Assembly: GCF_904849725.1 (NCBI RefSeq)
Contig: NC_058521.1
Location: 561,368,176 to 561,432,175 of the forward strand
Reading direction: 5' to 3'
Length of the DNA stretch: 64,000 nucleotides
From: Hordeum vulgare subsp. vulgare
Lineage: Eukaryota > Streptophyta > Magnoliopsida > Poales > Poaceae
The notes beneath the pieces are model-generated. The model saw only the letters and a list, made by a program, of their open reading frames with translations. It searched no databases and was not told the DNA's origin. Numbering within the stretch: position 1 is the first letter of the stretch; every line of letters begins with the position of its first letter. The position numbers and the translations under genes were made by a program. This document shows positions 34,801-45,927 of this stretch, in pieces.

Positions 34801-35647
34801 TGTATTTCCAAAGAAGTGAGTGGGAGCACTATAGAATTTCTAATAAGTATATGTGGTTGACATATTGTGGATCAGAAGTAATGTAGAATTTCTGTAAAGC
34901 ATACAAGGTTGTTTGAAAGGAGTTTTAAAAGGAGTACCTGGATTGCGCTACTTGAACGTTGAGCATCAAAGATCTATGGAGATAGATCGAAAGCGCTTAA
35001 TAGAAGTTTCAACAAGATGCATGCCTTGACAAGTTTTTGAAGGAGTTCAAAATAGATCAGCAAAGAAGGAGTTCTTGGTTGCGTTGTAAGGTGTGAATTT
35101 GAGTAAGACTCAAAATCCCGACCCTGGCAGAATAAAGAGAATAGACGAAGGTCGTCTTCTATGCCTTGGCCGTAGAATCTGAAGTATGCCATGCTGGGTA
35201 CCGCACCTGATGTGTGCCTTGACTCAAAGTCTGTTGAGAGGTACAGAGAGTGATCCATGATTGAATCACTAGCAGCAGTCAAAATTTATCCTTAGTAACT
35301 GATGGACTAAGGAATTTTTCTCGATAATGGAGGTGGTTAAAGAGTTCGTCGTAAAGGGTTACGTTGATGCAAGCTTTGACACTAATCCGAATAACTATGA
35401 GTAGTGAAACAGATTCATATAGTAGAGTAGATATTTGGAGTATTTCCGAATAGCACATAGTAGCAATATCTATAAGATGACATAGAGATTTGTAAAGAAC
35501 ACACGGATCTGAAAGTTTCAGAACCATTGACTAAAACCTCTCTCACGAGCAAGACGTGATCAGACCCCATAAATATATGGGTGTTGGATTCGTTGGAATC
35601 ACATGGTGATGTGAACTAGATTATTGACTCTAGTGCAAGTGGGAGAC
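31859..35647 (+). pseudogene. Angela-type internal region: decayed gag and pol
   Basis: Gag: frame 32274-32570 keeps a recognisable copia gag segment (LSEYDNRLNQVGVDLPDKIV, MNYNISRIDTMI, then VEIKKEHQ). A zinc-knuckle trace (KCFCYEGNGH) is near 32693-32730. Integrase traces lie between 33390 and 33900. RT traces such as WIFKRKTYNDGDKSLLRKAR follow near 34400 and a QPGGFVDPKD-like segment near 34650. Stops occur every few dozen codons in all frames, so no protein can be made. The PPT is at 35639-35647. Confidence 0.85.
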
Positions 35648-37474
35648 TGTTGGAAATATGCGCTAGAGGCAATAATAAATTAGTTATTATTATATTTCTT
35701 TGTTCATGATAATCGTTTATTATCCATGCTATAATTGTATTGATTGGAAACACAGTGCATGTGTGGATACATAGACAAAACACTGTCCCTAGTAAGCCTC
35801 TAGTTGACTAGCTCGTTGATCAAAGATGGTCAAGGTTTCCTGACCATAGGCAAGTGTTGTCACTTGATAATGGGATCACATCATTAGGAGAATCATGTGA
35901 TGGACTAGACCCAAACTAATATACGTAGCATGTTGATCGTGTCATTTTGTTGCTACTGTTTTCTGCGTGCCAAGTATTTGTTCCTATTACCATGAGATCA
36001 TGTAACTCACTGACACCGGAGGAATGCTTTGTGTGTATCAAACATCGCAACGTAACTGGGTGACTATAAAGATGCTCTACAGGTATCTCCGAAGGTGTTC
36101 GTTGAGTTAGTATGGATCGAGACTGGGATTTGTCACTCCGTGTGACGGAGAGGTATCTCAGGGCCCACTCGGTAATACAACATCACACACAAGCCTTGCA
36201 AGCAATGTGACTTAGTGTAAGTTGCGGGATCTTGTATTACGGAATGAGTAAAGAGACTTGCTGGTAAATGAGATTGAAATAGGTATGCGGATACTGACGA
36301 TCGAATCTCGGGCAAGTAACATACCGAAGGACAAAGGGAATGACATACGGGATTATATGAATCCTTGGCATTGAGGTTCAAACGATAAGATCTTCATAGA
36401 ATATGTGGGATCCAATATGGGCATCTAGGTCCCGCTATTGGATATTGACCGAGGAGTCACTCGGGTCATGTCTACATAGTTCTCGAACCCGCAGGGTCTG
36501 CACACTTAAGGTTCGACGTTGTTTTATGCATATTTGAGTTATATGGTTGGTTACCGAATGTTGTTCGGAGTCCCGGATGAGATCACGGATGTCACGAGGG
36601 TTTCCGGAATGGTCCGGAAATGAAGATTGATATATAGGATGACCTCATTTGATTACCGGAAGGTTTTCGAAGTTACCGGGAATGACGAATGGGTTCCGGG
36701 TGTTCACCGGGGGGGGGGGGGCAACCCACCCCGGGGAAGCCCATAGGCCTTGGGGGTGGCGCACCAGCCCTTGGTGGGCTGGTCGTACAACCCAAGAGGG
36801 CCCTATGCGCCAAGGATAGAAAATCAAAGAGAAAAGAAAAAAAAGGAGGTGGGAAAGGAGAGAAGGACTCCACTTTCCAATCCTAGTTGGACTAGGATTG
36901 GAGGAGGACTCCTCCTCCCCTTGGTGCGCAGCCCTTGGGGCTCCTTGAGCCTCAAGGCAAGCCTCCCCTCCCTCCTCCTATATATATGGAGCAACTAGGG
37001 CTGATTTGAGACAACTTTTGCCACGGCAGCCCGACCACATACCTCCACGGTTTTTCCTCTAGATCGCGTTTCTGCGGAGCTCGGGCGGAGTCCTGCTGAG
37101 ATTAGATCACCACCAACCTCCGGAGCGCTGTCACGCTGCCGGATAACTCATCTACCTCTCCGTCTCTCTTGCTGGATCAAGAAGGCCGAGATCATCGTCG
37201 AGCTGTACGTGTGCTGAACGCGAAGGTGCCGTCCGTTCGGCACTAGATCGAAGCGGATTGTGGGACGGACCGCGGGACGGTTCGTGGGACGGTTCACGGG
37301 GCGGATCAAGGGACGTGAGGACGTTCCACTACATCAACCGCGTTTCTTAACGCTTCTGCTGTGCGATCTACAAGGGTACGTAGATCAGAAATCCCCTCTC
37401 GTAGATGGATATCACCATGATAGGACTTCGTGCGCGTAGGAAAATTTGTGTTTCCCATGCGACGTTCCCCAATA
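35648..37474 (+). repeat. Angela-type 3' LTR
   Basis: 1827 bp, starting TGTTGGAAATATGCGC after gtgggagac. The last 70 bases happen to be open in the frame of H's gag. Confidence 0.92.
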
Positions 37475-39300
37475 GTGATCTCTATCGGAGGGTGACTACT
37501 ATTGCTGTGGCACTCAAGGACCGTGGGAGCAATGATGTGGATGATACATGGGTCAAGCGCAAGTTTCTCAAAGCCATCATGCCTTTCAATAAAGCTATGT
37601 CATCTGTCATTCGTCAGCGACCAGACTTCCACTCCTTGTCTTCCAGTGAGGTGTTGGTTGAATTCATTGCAATGTCAATCATGAACGAGACAGCTGACAA
37701 TGCACTTGCTCGTGTTCGCTCAAAGATAGCTTCACCCAACCTTGCGTTAAAGGCAAAAGCAACTGTTGAAGAAGAAGAAGAGGATGAGGAAGAGGAGAGC
37801 TGCCCTGAAGACACGAAGTATGCCTATCATGAGCACATGGCTCTTGCGTCAAGGCAATTCTGGGGCAACAAGAGGAACTCAAGACCCACCTTCACCAAGA
37901 ACAACTCAAGTGGGTTCAAACCCAAGCAACGAGTGAGGACATGCTATAACTGTGGTAACGTGAGTCACTTCGTGGCCGAATGTCCCTATGAGAAAAGGGA
38001 AGACAACGGGGGCAAGCTCATTCGCAAAGACAAAACCAAGTCATTCCCAATCAAGAGCAACTTTGTGAAGAAACCCCACCCAAAGGGCATGGTGGCCCTT
38101 GAAGAATACCCTTCCGATGATGATGATGATATGGTGGCAATGGCAACTGTTGCTATTGCCACCCCCTCTCCCAAGAAGGTGTCTCTCTTCAACGCCCCCA
38201 ACGAGAACCACATCGCCAAGTGCCTCATGGCAAAAGGTATCAATCAGGTAACCCCCATCATTAAGACAACCATCGCTACTGCTCCTTCATTGTTAAATTG
38301 TGTTGATGATAGTGATGTTGGGGAACTTCATGAGCATGATCTTGACAAATTTCTGTGCACTATTAAGGGAGAATCCAAGAAGCACTTTGTTGCTCTCCTG
38401 GAACAACTGGGTGAGGCCAATGACCTCATCGAGTCTCATGAGGAGACCATCTCCGAGCTTCAGGGACACAGTCGTGACTATGCCGATGAAATTGCTGATT
38501 TATCTATTGCACTAGAAAAGGAGCGCACTCTTCGTTTGGCTCTTGAGGAGTCATACAACGACGACTGCGCTAAAATGCAAAGGAAACTAGATCATGATAC
38601 TGTTCTTACTCGTATGCTTAAGTCTGAAAAGTATGCTCTTGGGGTTTGCCATGACAGACTCAAAGTGGAGTTTGACACACTTGACAAGGCTCACAAGGTC
38701 TTGAAAGGTGTTCATTTCTCTCTGAAAGAGTCTCATGATCAACTCCAAGCAAATCTTACGAAGGAGATCTCTACTTGTCCTCCCTTTGTGTTAATTGATA
38801 ATGCTTGTACAACTAATCCTTGTTGTGAGCATGTACATCTTGTGGAGGAAAATGCCAAGTTAAAGGAGAAACTTGAGAAGGGCCTTGTGGCATGCATACA
38901 AGGTGAGAAGAGCTTGAACGACCTTTTGAGCAATCAAAAGGGTGTTGTAGGAAAGGAGGGACTTGGTCTTACCTCCAAGTCAAAAGGAAAAAGGAGGAAT
39001 AGGAACAAACGATCCCCTACCCTCATGGACATCTTTGTCAAAGAGGACGAAGGGACTCAGGAGGTGAACATGAACAAGGTGGACGATGGTAACGTCAAGA
39101 AGGGCAAAACCATTCCTACTAACACAACCGGCAAACTCGATCCTTCCTATGTCTTATGTCGTGCTGGTGATGGGCATGTTTATGCCAGATTTGTTGGTTC
39201 TTACTATGAGTCCATTGAATGGGCTATATGGATTCCTAAGACCCTTGTCTCTAGCATTAAAGGACCCATTAAAAAATGGGTACCTAAAACCAAGCCTTGA
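37475..39300 (+). pseudogene. H gag, 3' part
   Basis: Open from the gtgat duplication to TGA at 39298-39300. It contains the end of the gag core (RRVTTIAVALKDRG), an acidic run, a CCHC zinc knuckle C-Y-N-C-x4-H-x4-C (37942-37983), and a long helical region (about 38380-38900) rich in Leu, Glu and Lys that should form a coiled coil. The frame upstream of 37475 belongs to the Angela-type LTR, not to gag. Near the C-terminus EDEGTQEV vaguely resembles the LC8-binding motif reported for Sirevirus Gag; this is weak. The pol frame overlaps its last 215 bases in the +1 frame. Confidence 0.88.
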
Positions 39301-39301
39301 T

Positions 39302-42300
39302 CTATTGCAGGAGTTTGCTTCCGGTGGGGTGTCATGGTTGCTCGATAGTGGAGCAACAAATCATATGACCGGAAGCAAGGACATAGTGGTGGATGTGCAT
39401 CCTTCTCCATCTATGCCCACCCATGTCCAATTCGCCAATGCATCCTCGTCAAAGGTATTGGGATTCGGTAAGGTGGTCATCTCTCAAGAGTTATCTATTG
39501 AGAAGGTCATGCCTGTTGAGTCTCTTGCCTACAATTTACTTTCGGTTCGTTAACTTGCAATTATGGGTTTTTTCACTTTCTTTAATCTTGATACTGTGGT
39601 CCTCCTTTGGAGCAAGACTCTTAAAGTAGCCTATGTTGGATATGTCGAAAATGGTCTTTATGTGGTGAACTTCTCAAAGCGACCCACTAAAACTGCGACG
39701 TGTTTAATGGCTAAAGTTGATGTGGGCTGGCTTTGGCATCGCCGACTAGCTCATGTCAATATGAGATCTTTGCAAAGTCTTCTCAAAGGGGACCATATTC
39801 GTGGACTAACAAATATGAGTTTTGCTAGAGATCGTGCTTGCAGTGCCTGCATTGAAGGAAAGATTCATGAAACTGATCATCGTCCAACGACTCTCATTTA
39901 CACTAAGAGGCCATTGGAGCTCCTCCATATGGATCTTTTCGGTCCTCCATCATTTGATAGTCTTGGAGGCAGAAAGTACTGCTTGGTGATTGTTGATGAC
40001 TACTCAAGATACACCTGGGTATATTTCTTCAAAAGGAAGAGTGAGACTCAACAAACTGTCATCAACTTTGTTAATGAAGCTCAACATCAACATGAAGCAA
40101 AGATCTTGATGATTAGAAGTGACAACGGCACTGAGTTCAAGAACTACACCTTGGATGAGTTTCTAGGTGATGAGGGAATAAAACGTCAATATTCAGCACC
40201 ATATACCCCTCAACAAAATGGCGTGGCAGAAAGGAAGAACCGGACTTTGATGGATGCTGCAAGAACAATGATGGCGGAATTCAAATCTCCATATAACTTT
40301 TGGGCTGAGGCCATCAACACAACATGTCATGCATCCAATCGGCTCTATATCCGCAAAGGCTTGAACAAGACTCCATATGATATTCTCAGTGGAAACAAAC
40401 CCAATCTCAAGTACTTCCGGGTATTCGGTTGTAAGTGTTTCATTCTCAAGAAAGGTGCACGTTTAGCTAAATTTGATTCTAGAGCACAAGAGGGCATCTT
40501 TGTTGGTTATGCTACAAACTCTCATGCTTACTGTGTCCTCAACAAGTCCACCGGACTCATTGAGGAGACGTGTAACGTGGAGTTTGATGAAAATAATGGC
40601 TCCCAAGTGGAGCAAAGTGGTCTTTGTGATGTAGGTGATGAAATTCCTCCCCAAGCCATAAGAAGAATGGGGATTGGTCAAATACTCCCCATTGAGGAAC
40701 CCCTTGTGGCTGAAGGAGAAGGACAATGCTCTACTCAAGTGGATCCATCACCCCCACAAGCCCCACACGCTTCCGATGAACGAAGAGAAGACTCTCAACA
40801 AGTTGAACAAGCTCAAGGTCAAGATCAATTGCCCAACGATGGTGATGTGTCCCATGATGTTCAAACACTTACCCAAGGTTCCGAACCTGCTCAAGATCAA
40901 GATCAAGTGCAACCACAAGATCCAAACCAAATAGAAGCACAAGATCAAGATCAAGAGCAAGCACAAGTACAAGGACAAACAAGTGAACCTGCTCAAGTCG
41001 AAAGTCAAGATGATCACGATATTGTCTCGCAATTCCCTTCTGCAGCACCAATAGCCAGTGCCAAGGGAGGTTCAAGACGCAAGGGCAAGCAAAGTAAACA
41101 AGTCGATGCTCCCCAGTTATCCAATGAAGAACTCTTGGAGCATCGAGCAGCCAAGATTGCGAACAAGCTGAGAGTCAAGTCACATCTTATGAAGAATGTA
41201 CTTGGCAGTTTAAAAAAGGAAGTATCCACCCGTCAACAGATTTAGAATTATTGTGAGCATCACGTGTTTGTTTCGTATTGTGAACCTCAACAGGTACAGG
41301 AAGCACTCGATGATGAGGATTGGCTTATGGCCATGCATGAAGAACTTAACAACTTCGAGCGTAACCAAGTCTGGGATTTAGTGCCAAGAACAAAGGAGGA
41401 ACATAATGTCATCGGGACCAAATGGATTTTCAAAAACAAGCAAGATGCCAATGGGATTGTGATTAGAAACAAGGCAAGATTGGTGGCTCAAGGCTACTCC
41501 CAAGTCGAGGGTATGGACTACGGTGAAACCTTTGCCCCCGTTGCTCGTCTAGAATATATTCGCATGTTGCTTGCATTTGCTTCTCATCATAATTTCAAAT
41601 TACAGCAAATGGATGTGAAAAGTGCCTTTCTTAATGGTCCTTTAAATGAGTTGGTCTATGTCAAACAACCCCCGGGATTCGAACATCCCAAGCTCCCCAA
41701 TCATGTGTACAAACTTAATAAGGAACTCTATGGCCTTAAACAAGCCCCACGTGCGTGGTATGAGTATCTTACTGAGTTATTACAAGATCGTGGGTTTGAA
41801 ATTGGGAAGATAGATCCCACTCTTTCTACTAAGAGGGTTAAAGGGGATTTGTTCATATGCCAACTATATGTTGATGATATCATTTTTGGTTCTCCTAACA
41901 TTTCCTTCAATGAAGAATTTGCTGCACTAATGACCGAGAAATTTGAGATGTCCATGATGAGAGAGTTGAAGTTCTTCCTCGGATTCGAGATTAAACAAGG
42001 CCTAGAAGGGACCTTCATCAAACAAGCCAAGTACACTGAAGACATGCTCAAACGGTTCGAGCTTGAAGATGTCAAGCCGGTCAAGTTCCCCATACAAACA
42101 AGATGCAAGCTTGACAGTGATCCCAATGGTAAAGCAGTGGATCAAAAGGTATATCGCTCCATGATTGGATCCCTCCTTTACCTTTGTGCATCTAGACCAG
42201 ATATTATGTTGAGTGTAGGGATATGTGCACGGTTTCAATCCGCACCAAAAGAAAGTCATTATATGGCTGTTAAGCGAATCTTTCGATATTTGGCTCATAC

Positions 42301-42820
42301 CCCAAACTTTGGTCTATGGTATCCCAAAGGAGCAAACTTCAACCTAGTGGGCTATTCTGACTCAGATTGGGCAGGAGATTGTGTGGAGAGGAAGTCAACT
42401 TCTGGAGGATGCCAATTCCTTGGTCGCTCACTGGTAAGTTGGTCTTCAAAGAAGCAGAATTGTGTCTCACTATCATCCACCGAAGCTGAGTATGTGGTAG
42501 CTGCAAGTTGTTGTGCCCAATTGTTGTGGATGAGGCAAACTTTAAAGGATTACAACGTCACTTGTGAGAAAGTGCCTCTTCTATGTGACAATCAAAGTGC
42601 TATCAAGATTTCCCTCAACCCAGTGCAACATAGCAAGACCAAACATATTGATATTCGCCATCACTTCATTCGTGAACATATCAAGCTTGGTGATATTGAG
42701 GTTCACTTCATCCACACTGAAGATCAACTTGCAGATATTTTCACTAAGCCCCTAGATGAAGCAAGGCTCCAGGAGTTAAGGCATGAGCTAAATATCATTG
42801 ATTCAAGTAATGTGGATTGA
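39302..42820 (+). pseudogene. H pol (protease, integrase, reverse transcriptase, RNase H)
   Basis: A single frame, +1 relative to gag, with in-frame stops at 39551 (TAA) and 41243 (TAG) and no frameshift. Protease LLDSGATNHM near 39340. Integrase zinc site WHRRLAH...CSAC (39735-39850) and D-D-E core: LHMDLFGP, RSDNGTEF, NGVAERKNRT (39925-40250). A Gln/Asp-rich low-complexity spacer (40780-41030). Reverse transcriptase KWIFKNK to YVDDIIFGS (41420-41890). RNase H with [15 protein letters not shown] and LCDNQSAI (42350-42605). The order PR-IN-RT-RH defines copia. The few stops suggest a fairly recent copy. Confidence 0.93.
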
Positions 42821-43202
42821 AGCTAGGCACTTTGCACCTCACTATGCATTCGATCTTGTTCTAGATGTAGGCATGGACATAGGGGGAGTGTTGTCTCTCA
42901 ATGAACTTTTCCTCCCCCCATTATGCATAAATTGATCAAGTCTTTCACTTTAGCCATTACCAAATGGCACTTGTGCTTCAAAGACGAGCGTTGGTCATGA
43001 ACCCAAGGATAATTCTTCGCGGTGTCATACCTTTGTCTCAAACATAGGTGGCCTCGGTCACCGCCCCCACCTTTCTCTCATATGAAAGAAAGGATACAAA
43101 ATGACGAGTCAGTATATCTTGCTGGTGCTATCTTCTTATTACACTGACTTGTCGTTTGCCCACGTCTTTATCATGCCATCCTATGTCTCGTTGTGTCATT
43201 GT
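42821..43202 (+). other. H spacer after pol with internal PPT-like motif
   Basis: Non-coding. Contains tagggggagtg (42880-42890), which closely resembles the terminal PPT and has an exact counterpart in element K at 56627-56637. Confidence 0.6.
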
Positions 43203-43460
43203 TAGCGGTACTACCGCCAGGGGTAGCGGTACTACCGCCAGGACCCCAGCGGTACTATCGCCAGGGATAGCGGTACTACCGCCAGGACCCCAGCCTACCA
43301 CGACCTGACTAGGGCTTTTAGGGCTGTCTCAAGGGGGAGCGGTACTACTGCCAGGGGGAGCGGTACTACCGCCAGGGGGAGCGGTACTACCGCCAGGACC
43401 CCAGCGGTACTACCGCCAGGGGTAGCGGTACTACCGCTAGGACCCAAGTGGTACTACCGC
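43203..43460 (+). promoter_or_regulatory. Internal palindrome array upstream of H ORF2
   Basis: About ten copies of AGCGGTACTACCGCCAGG or variants. The 13-mer core is the reverse complement of the LTR motif (central base C instead of G), so the array is inverted relative to the LTR arrays. It ends about 20 bp before a TATA box at 43480. Three further copies lie at 44056-44116 inside the candidate ORF2 intron. Confidence 0.88.
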
Positions 43461-43479
43461 TGGCCCGTACCCCTTGGAC

Positions 43480-43488
43480 TATATAAAG
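43480..43488 (+). promoter_or_regulatory. TATA box of a candidate internal promoter for H ORF2
   Basis: ggactatataaaggagggg, a near-consensus plant TATA box about 160 bp before the candidate ORF2 start codon (43645). Confidence 0.6.
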
Positions 43489-43644
43489 GAGGGGGAGCCC
43501 GTTTTTTCCTGCCCTCTTTCTTCTTCCTCGTGGCTCTCCCTTCCCCAACCCCGAACTCCCCCGATTTGGATCTCTTTCTATGGAGCCCCTTCTCTCTGTT
43601 GAGTTGGAGGGTTTGCTCCACTCCTCCTTCCTCCACCAAGTGCC

Positions 43645-45629
43645 ATGGACTCCGGTAAAGCTCCTCCCTTTATTCTCGTGATTGGTATTTTCTTGTTCTA
43701 GGGGTAGGAGCATTGGTGATTTGGATCCATGACCATGGTTTTGTGCTTCGTTCTTGGATGAAACGAAGGAGATATTCTAGGGGAGTGTAGGTCCTATGAT
43801 TCATTGCGTTTATATTGACATGCTCAAGGTTCTTCATGCTTTAGATCAAGCACTTTGTCTCTTATTTTGGATTAGATCTAAAACTTGGATCCTCTTGACT
43901 AGGCATGTCTTTATCTAGATGATTCTTGAGATCCTCATGTGTTTAGGGCTATGGTGGTTTTTGTAGTGATTATATGCAGTACCCATGGCCCTCGTAAATC
44001 CAATGTAGCCGTTCCTATGTGTCTTTTTCTATTCAGATCTGAAAGTCAACCCCCTAGCGGTACTACCGCCAGGGGTAGCGGTACTACCGCTAGGACCCCA
44101 GTGGTACTACCGCCAGGAGGATATTTTTCTTCTTTTCCATTTTCTTGGCAATGTGAGTTTACTTTATGCCTCTTTTTGTTCATTGCCTTGACTCCTCCTG
44201 TCGCTCCTTTTCGGTGTGTGTCTTGTGTGTCATAGGTGGTGCTCGCCGCTCGAATCCCCCACGGGACACCCAGCCGAAGCAGTATCGCACTCAAGATGCT
44301 CCAGAGGGCTCCGCCACTTCCGGTCTGCATCCCAAAAAGAAGTCTTTCAAGAAGACAGCTCACAAGGACAAGGGGATCAACGTTCGCACTATGATCCCTA
44401 AGGATTTTCTGCGGTTCCGCACCCGCAATCACTATCTCGAAGACAAGGCTCAGATCAAGGATGTCGAGCATGTTTGGTCACGGTATCACTACAGGATCTA
44501 TCGCGACATCATCAAGCACTTCAAGAAGATGTTTGTTCCAGTTCAGTGGATTGACTTGGCTCACCTTCAGCGGAACCCGGATTACTTTGGTGAGGCTCTC
44601 TCTTTGATTGACAAGCTTGGCATTAAGGAGATCATCACCTTCAAGCGCGACTTTGATCCAGATGTTGTCGCCCAATTCTATGTCACTGTTCACTTCTCGC
44701 CTGATGAAGAGCGCACCATGACTTGGATGACTGGTACTCAGAAGATGACAGGTTCCTGGTCAGAATTCATGAAGTTTCTCAAGGTTGACTTTCAGGGAGC
44801 TGACAATCCTCTTGGGTCGCGTCCTCATGCTCCAGCTTCATCTACTAGGGCCCCCGCCAAGGACAGGCTGCAACAACTTTATGTGAAGAAAGGTGTGCTC
44901 CCCAAGCATCTGGATATCATGCATCGGATCTTCCGCAACACTCTCTTTCCTTGCATTGGCAACTTTGACGAGGTGCATGGTTATCTAGCTGAGATGCTTC
45001 TACTTTGTGAGGAGGCTAGGACTAAGGAATATGCCCCTCTCGATATTTCTGACGTGATGTCCAATGAGCTCTGGAACTGCATCATGAACCGCAAGGTTCC
45101 CATCTACGGCCCCTACTTGTTTGCCTATATTCGCCAGAGGTGGCACGACGTCTATTTGATTGAGGAGTTCCACCTTCAGGCTGATTACTTTGTGCACGAT
45201 CCTATCAGGCTCTGCATCAAGGACAAATGGGACAACCCATCCACTTCGTCTCAGCACATGGACACTGACACAGAGACTGTTGCTGAAAGAGGCCCCACTT
45301 CTCAGTCCCACTCTTCTACTATGCCATCTTGGGCAGTGAAACTCAAGGATAAAATGAAGACTCTCTTCTGTATGCAGGCCAAGGGAAAGTATCAGACTCA
45401 TGTGGCCCAGAAGGAGAACCGTTAGAGGCACAAGCGTGTCCTGAGGACACTTGATGTTGATATCTCCAGCGGCTCAGAGGACGACATCAATCCAGAGTCT
45501 GCTTGGATGCGGGCTCAAGGTTATCAGTGGTCTGATGCAGAGGAGGAGGCGTCTGAGGAGGACAATGAGGAGGAGCAGGACGATCCGGATGCCACAGACG
45601 AGTCTGGGGCTGATGAGGATGAGGAGTGA
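43645..45629 (+). pseudogene. H ORF2 (plant transposon-type protein), probably spliced
   Basis: The main frame is open from 44166 to the TAG at 45423; after it the same frame stays open to TGA at 45627-45629. A better start is ATG 43645: exon ATGGACTCCG (43645-43654), intron GTAAAG...GTCATAG (43655-44235), then exon 2 at 44236, which joins in frame. The protein has a basic N-terminus, a conserved central domain (YHYRIYRDIIKHFKK, LQRNPDYFGEAL, FKRDFDPDVVAQFYVTVHF, MTWMTG) resembling the 'putative plant transposon protein' domain, and a highly acidic C-terminal tail after the stop. No signal peptide or membrane segment is seen, so an envelope role is not supported. It is homologous to ORF2 of element K. 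The function is unknown. Confidence 0.7.
43655..44235 (+). other. Candidate intron in H ORF2
   Basis: Donor CCG|GTAAAG, acceptor after a T-rich tract (gtgtcttgtgtgtcatag). Removal keeps the frame open between the short first exon and exon 2. Confidence 0.55.
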
Positions 45630-45649
45630 CCACCTGTGTCATTAGGTGT

Positions 45650-45684
45650 GCCCCTTTTTGGTGTCTTGTGCCAAAGGGGGAGAG
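45650..45684 (+). repeat. Hairpin ending in a PPT-like motif, 3' of H ORF2
   Basis: gcccctttttgg-tgtcttgtg-ccaaagggggag can pair arm to arm, allowing G-U pairs in RNA. An equivalent lies at 58876-58909 in element K, at the same place after ORF2. Confidence 0.55.
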
Positions 45685-45927
45685 AGTCTAGGAGCTGGAT
45701 TTGAGATTTGAGCTTTGCTTATGTTATCGCGTTTGCTTTGAACTTGGTTTGCTTTTATTTGCTATATTTGCTTTGTGTGATGTGAGACTTGAACTAGTGT
45801 GAGATTTATTTCTATCATATGCTGTGAGTCATATGCTCCTTATTTTTCTATACCACTATCTTTATGTTCACATGCTATTCACTGTGCAAATCCGGTATTG
45901 TCATCAATCCACCAAAAAGGGGGAGAT
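45685..45927 (+). other. H 3' untranslated spacer and PPT
   Basis: AT-rich spacer ending in the polypurine tract aaaaagggggagat (45914-45927), directly before the 3' LTR. Confidence 0.8.

Larger units (their letters stand above)
27080..37474 (+). mobile_element. Angela/WIS/BARE-type copia LTR retrotransposon (old, degenerate)
   Basis: TSD gtgat (27075-27079, 37475-37479). LTRs 27080-28908 and 35648-37474 start TGTTGGAAATATGC. The 5' LTR ends CCCCAACA; the 3' LTR ends CCCCAATA, so its final CA is mutated. The PPT-like gtgggagac lies directly before the 3' LTR, as in WIS/BARE elements. The interior contains gag, integrase and RT traces full of stops, plus a nested solo LTR of the same family. 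It split the gag of element H. Confidence 0.93.

Noticed and set aside
37405..37474. Extra N-terminal residues of H gag upstream of the duplication
   Set aside because: They are encoded by the last 70 bases of the Angela-type LTR, open by chance in the gag frame.
44166..45425. H ORF2 as an envelope glycoprotein
   Set aside because: No signal peptide, transmembrane helix or glycoprotein features; the N-terminal hydrophobic stretch before 44236 lies in a likely intron.
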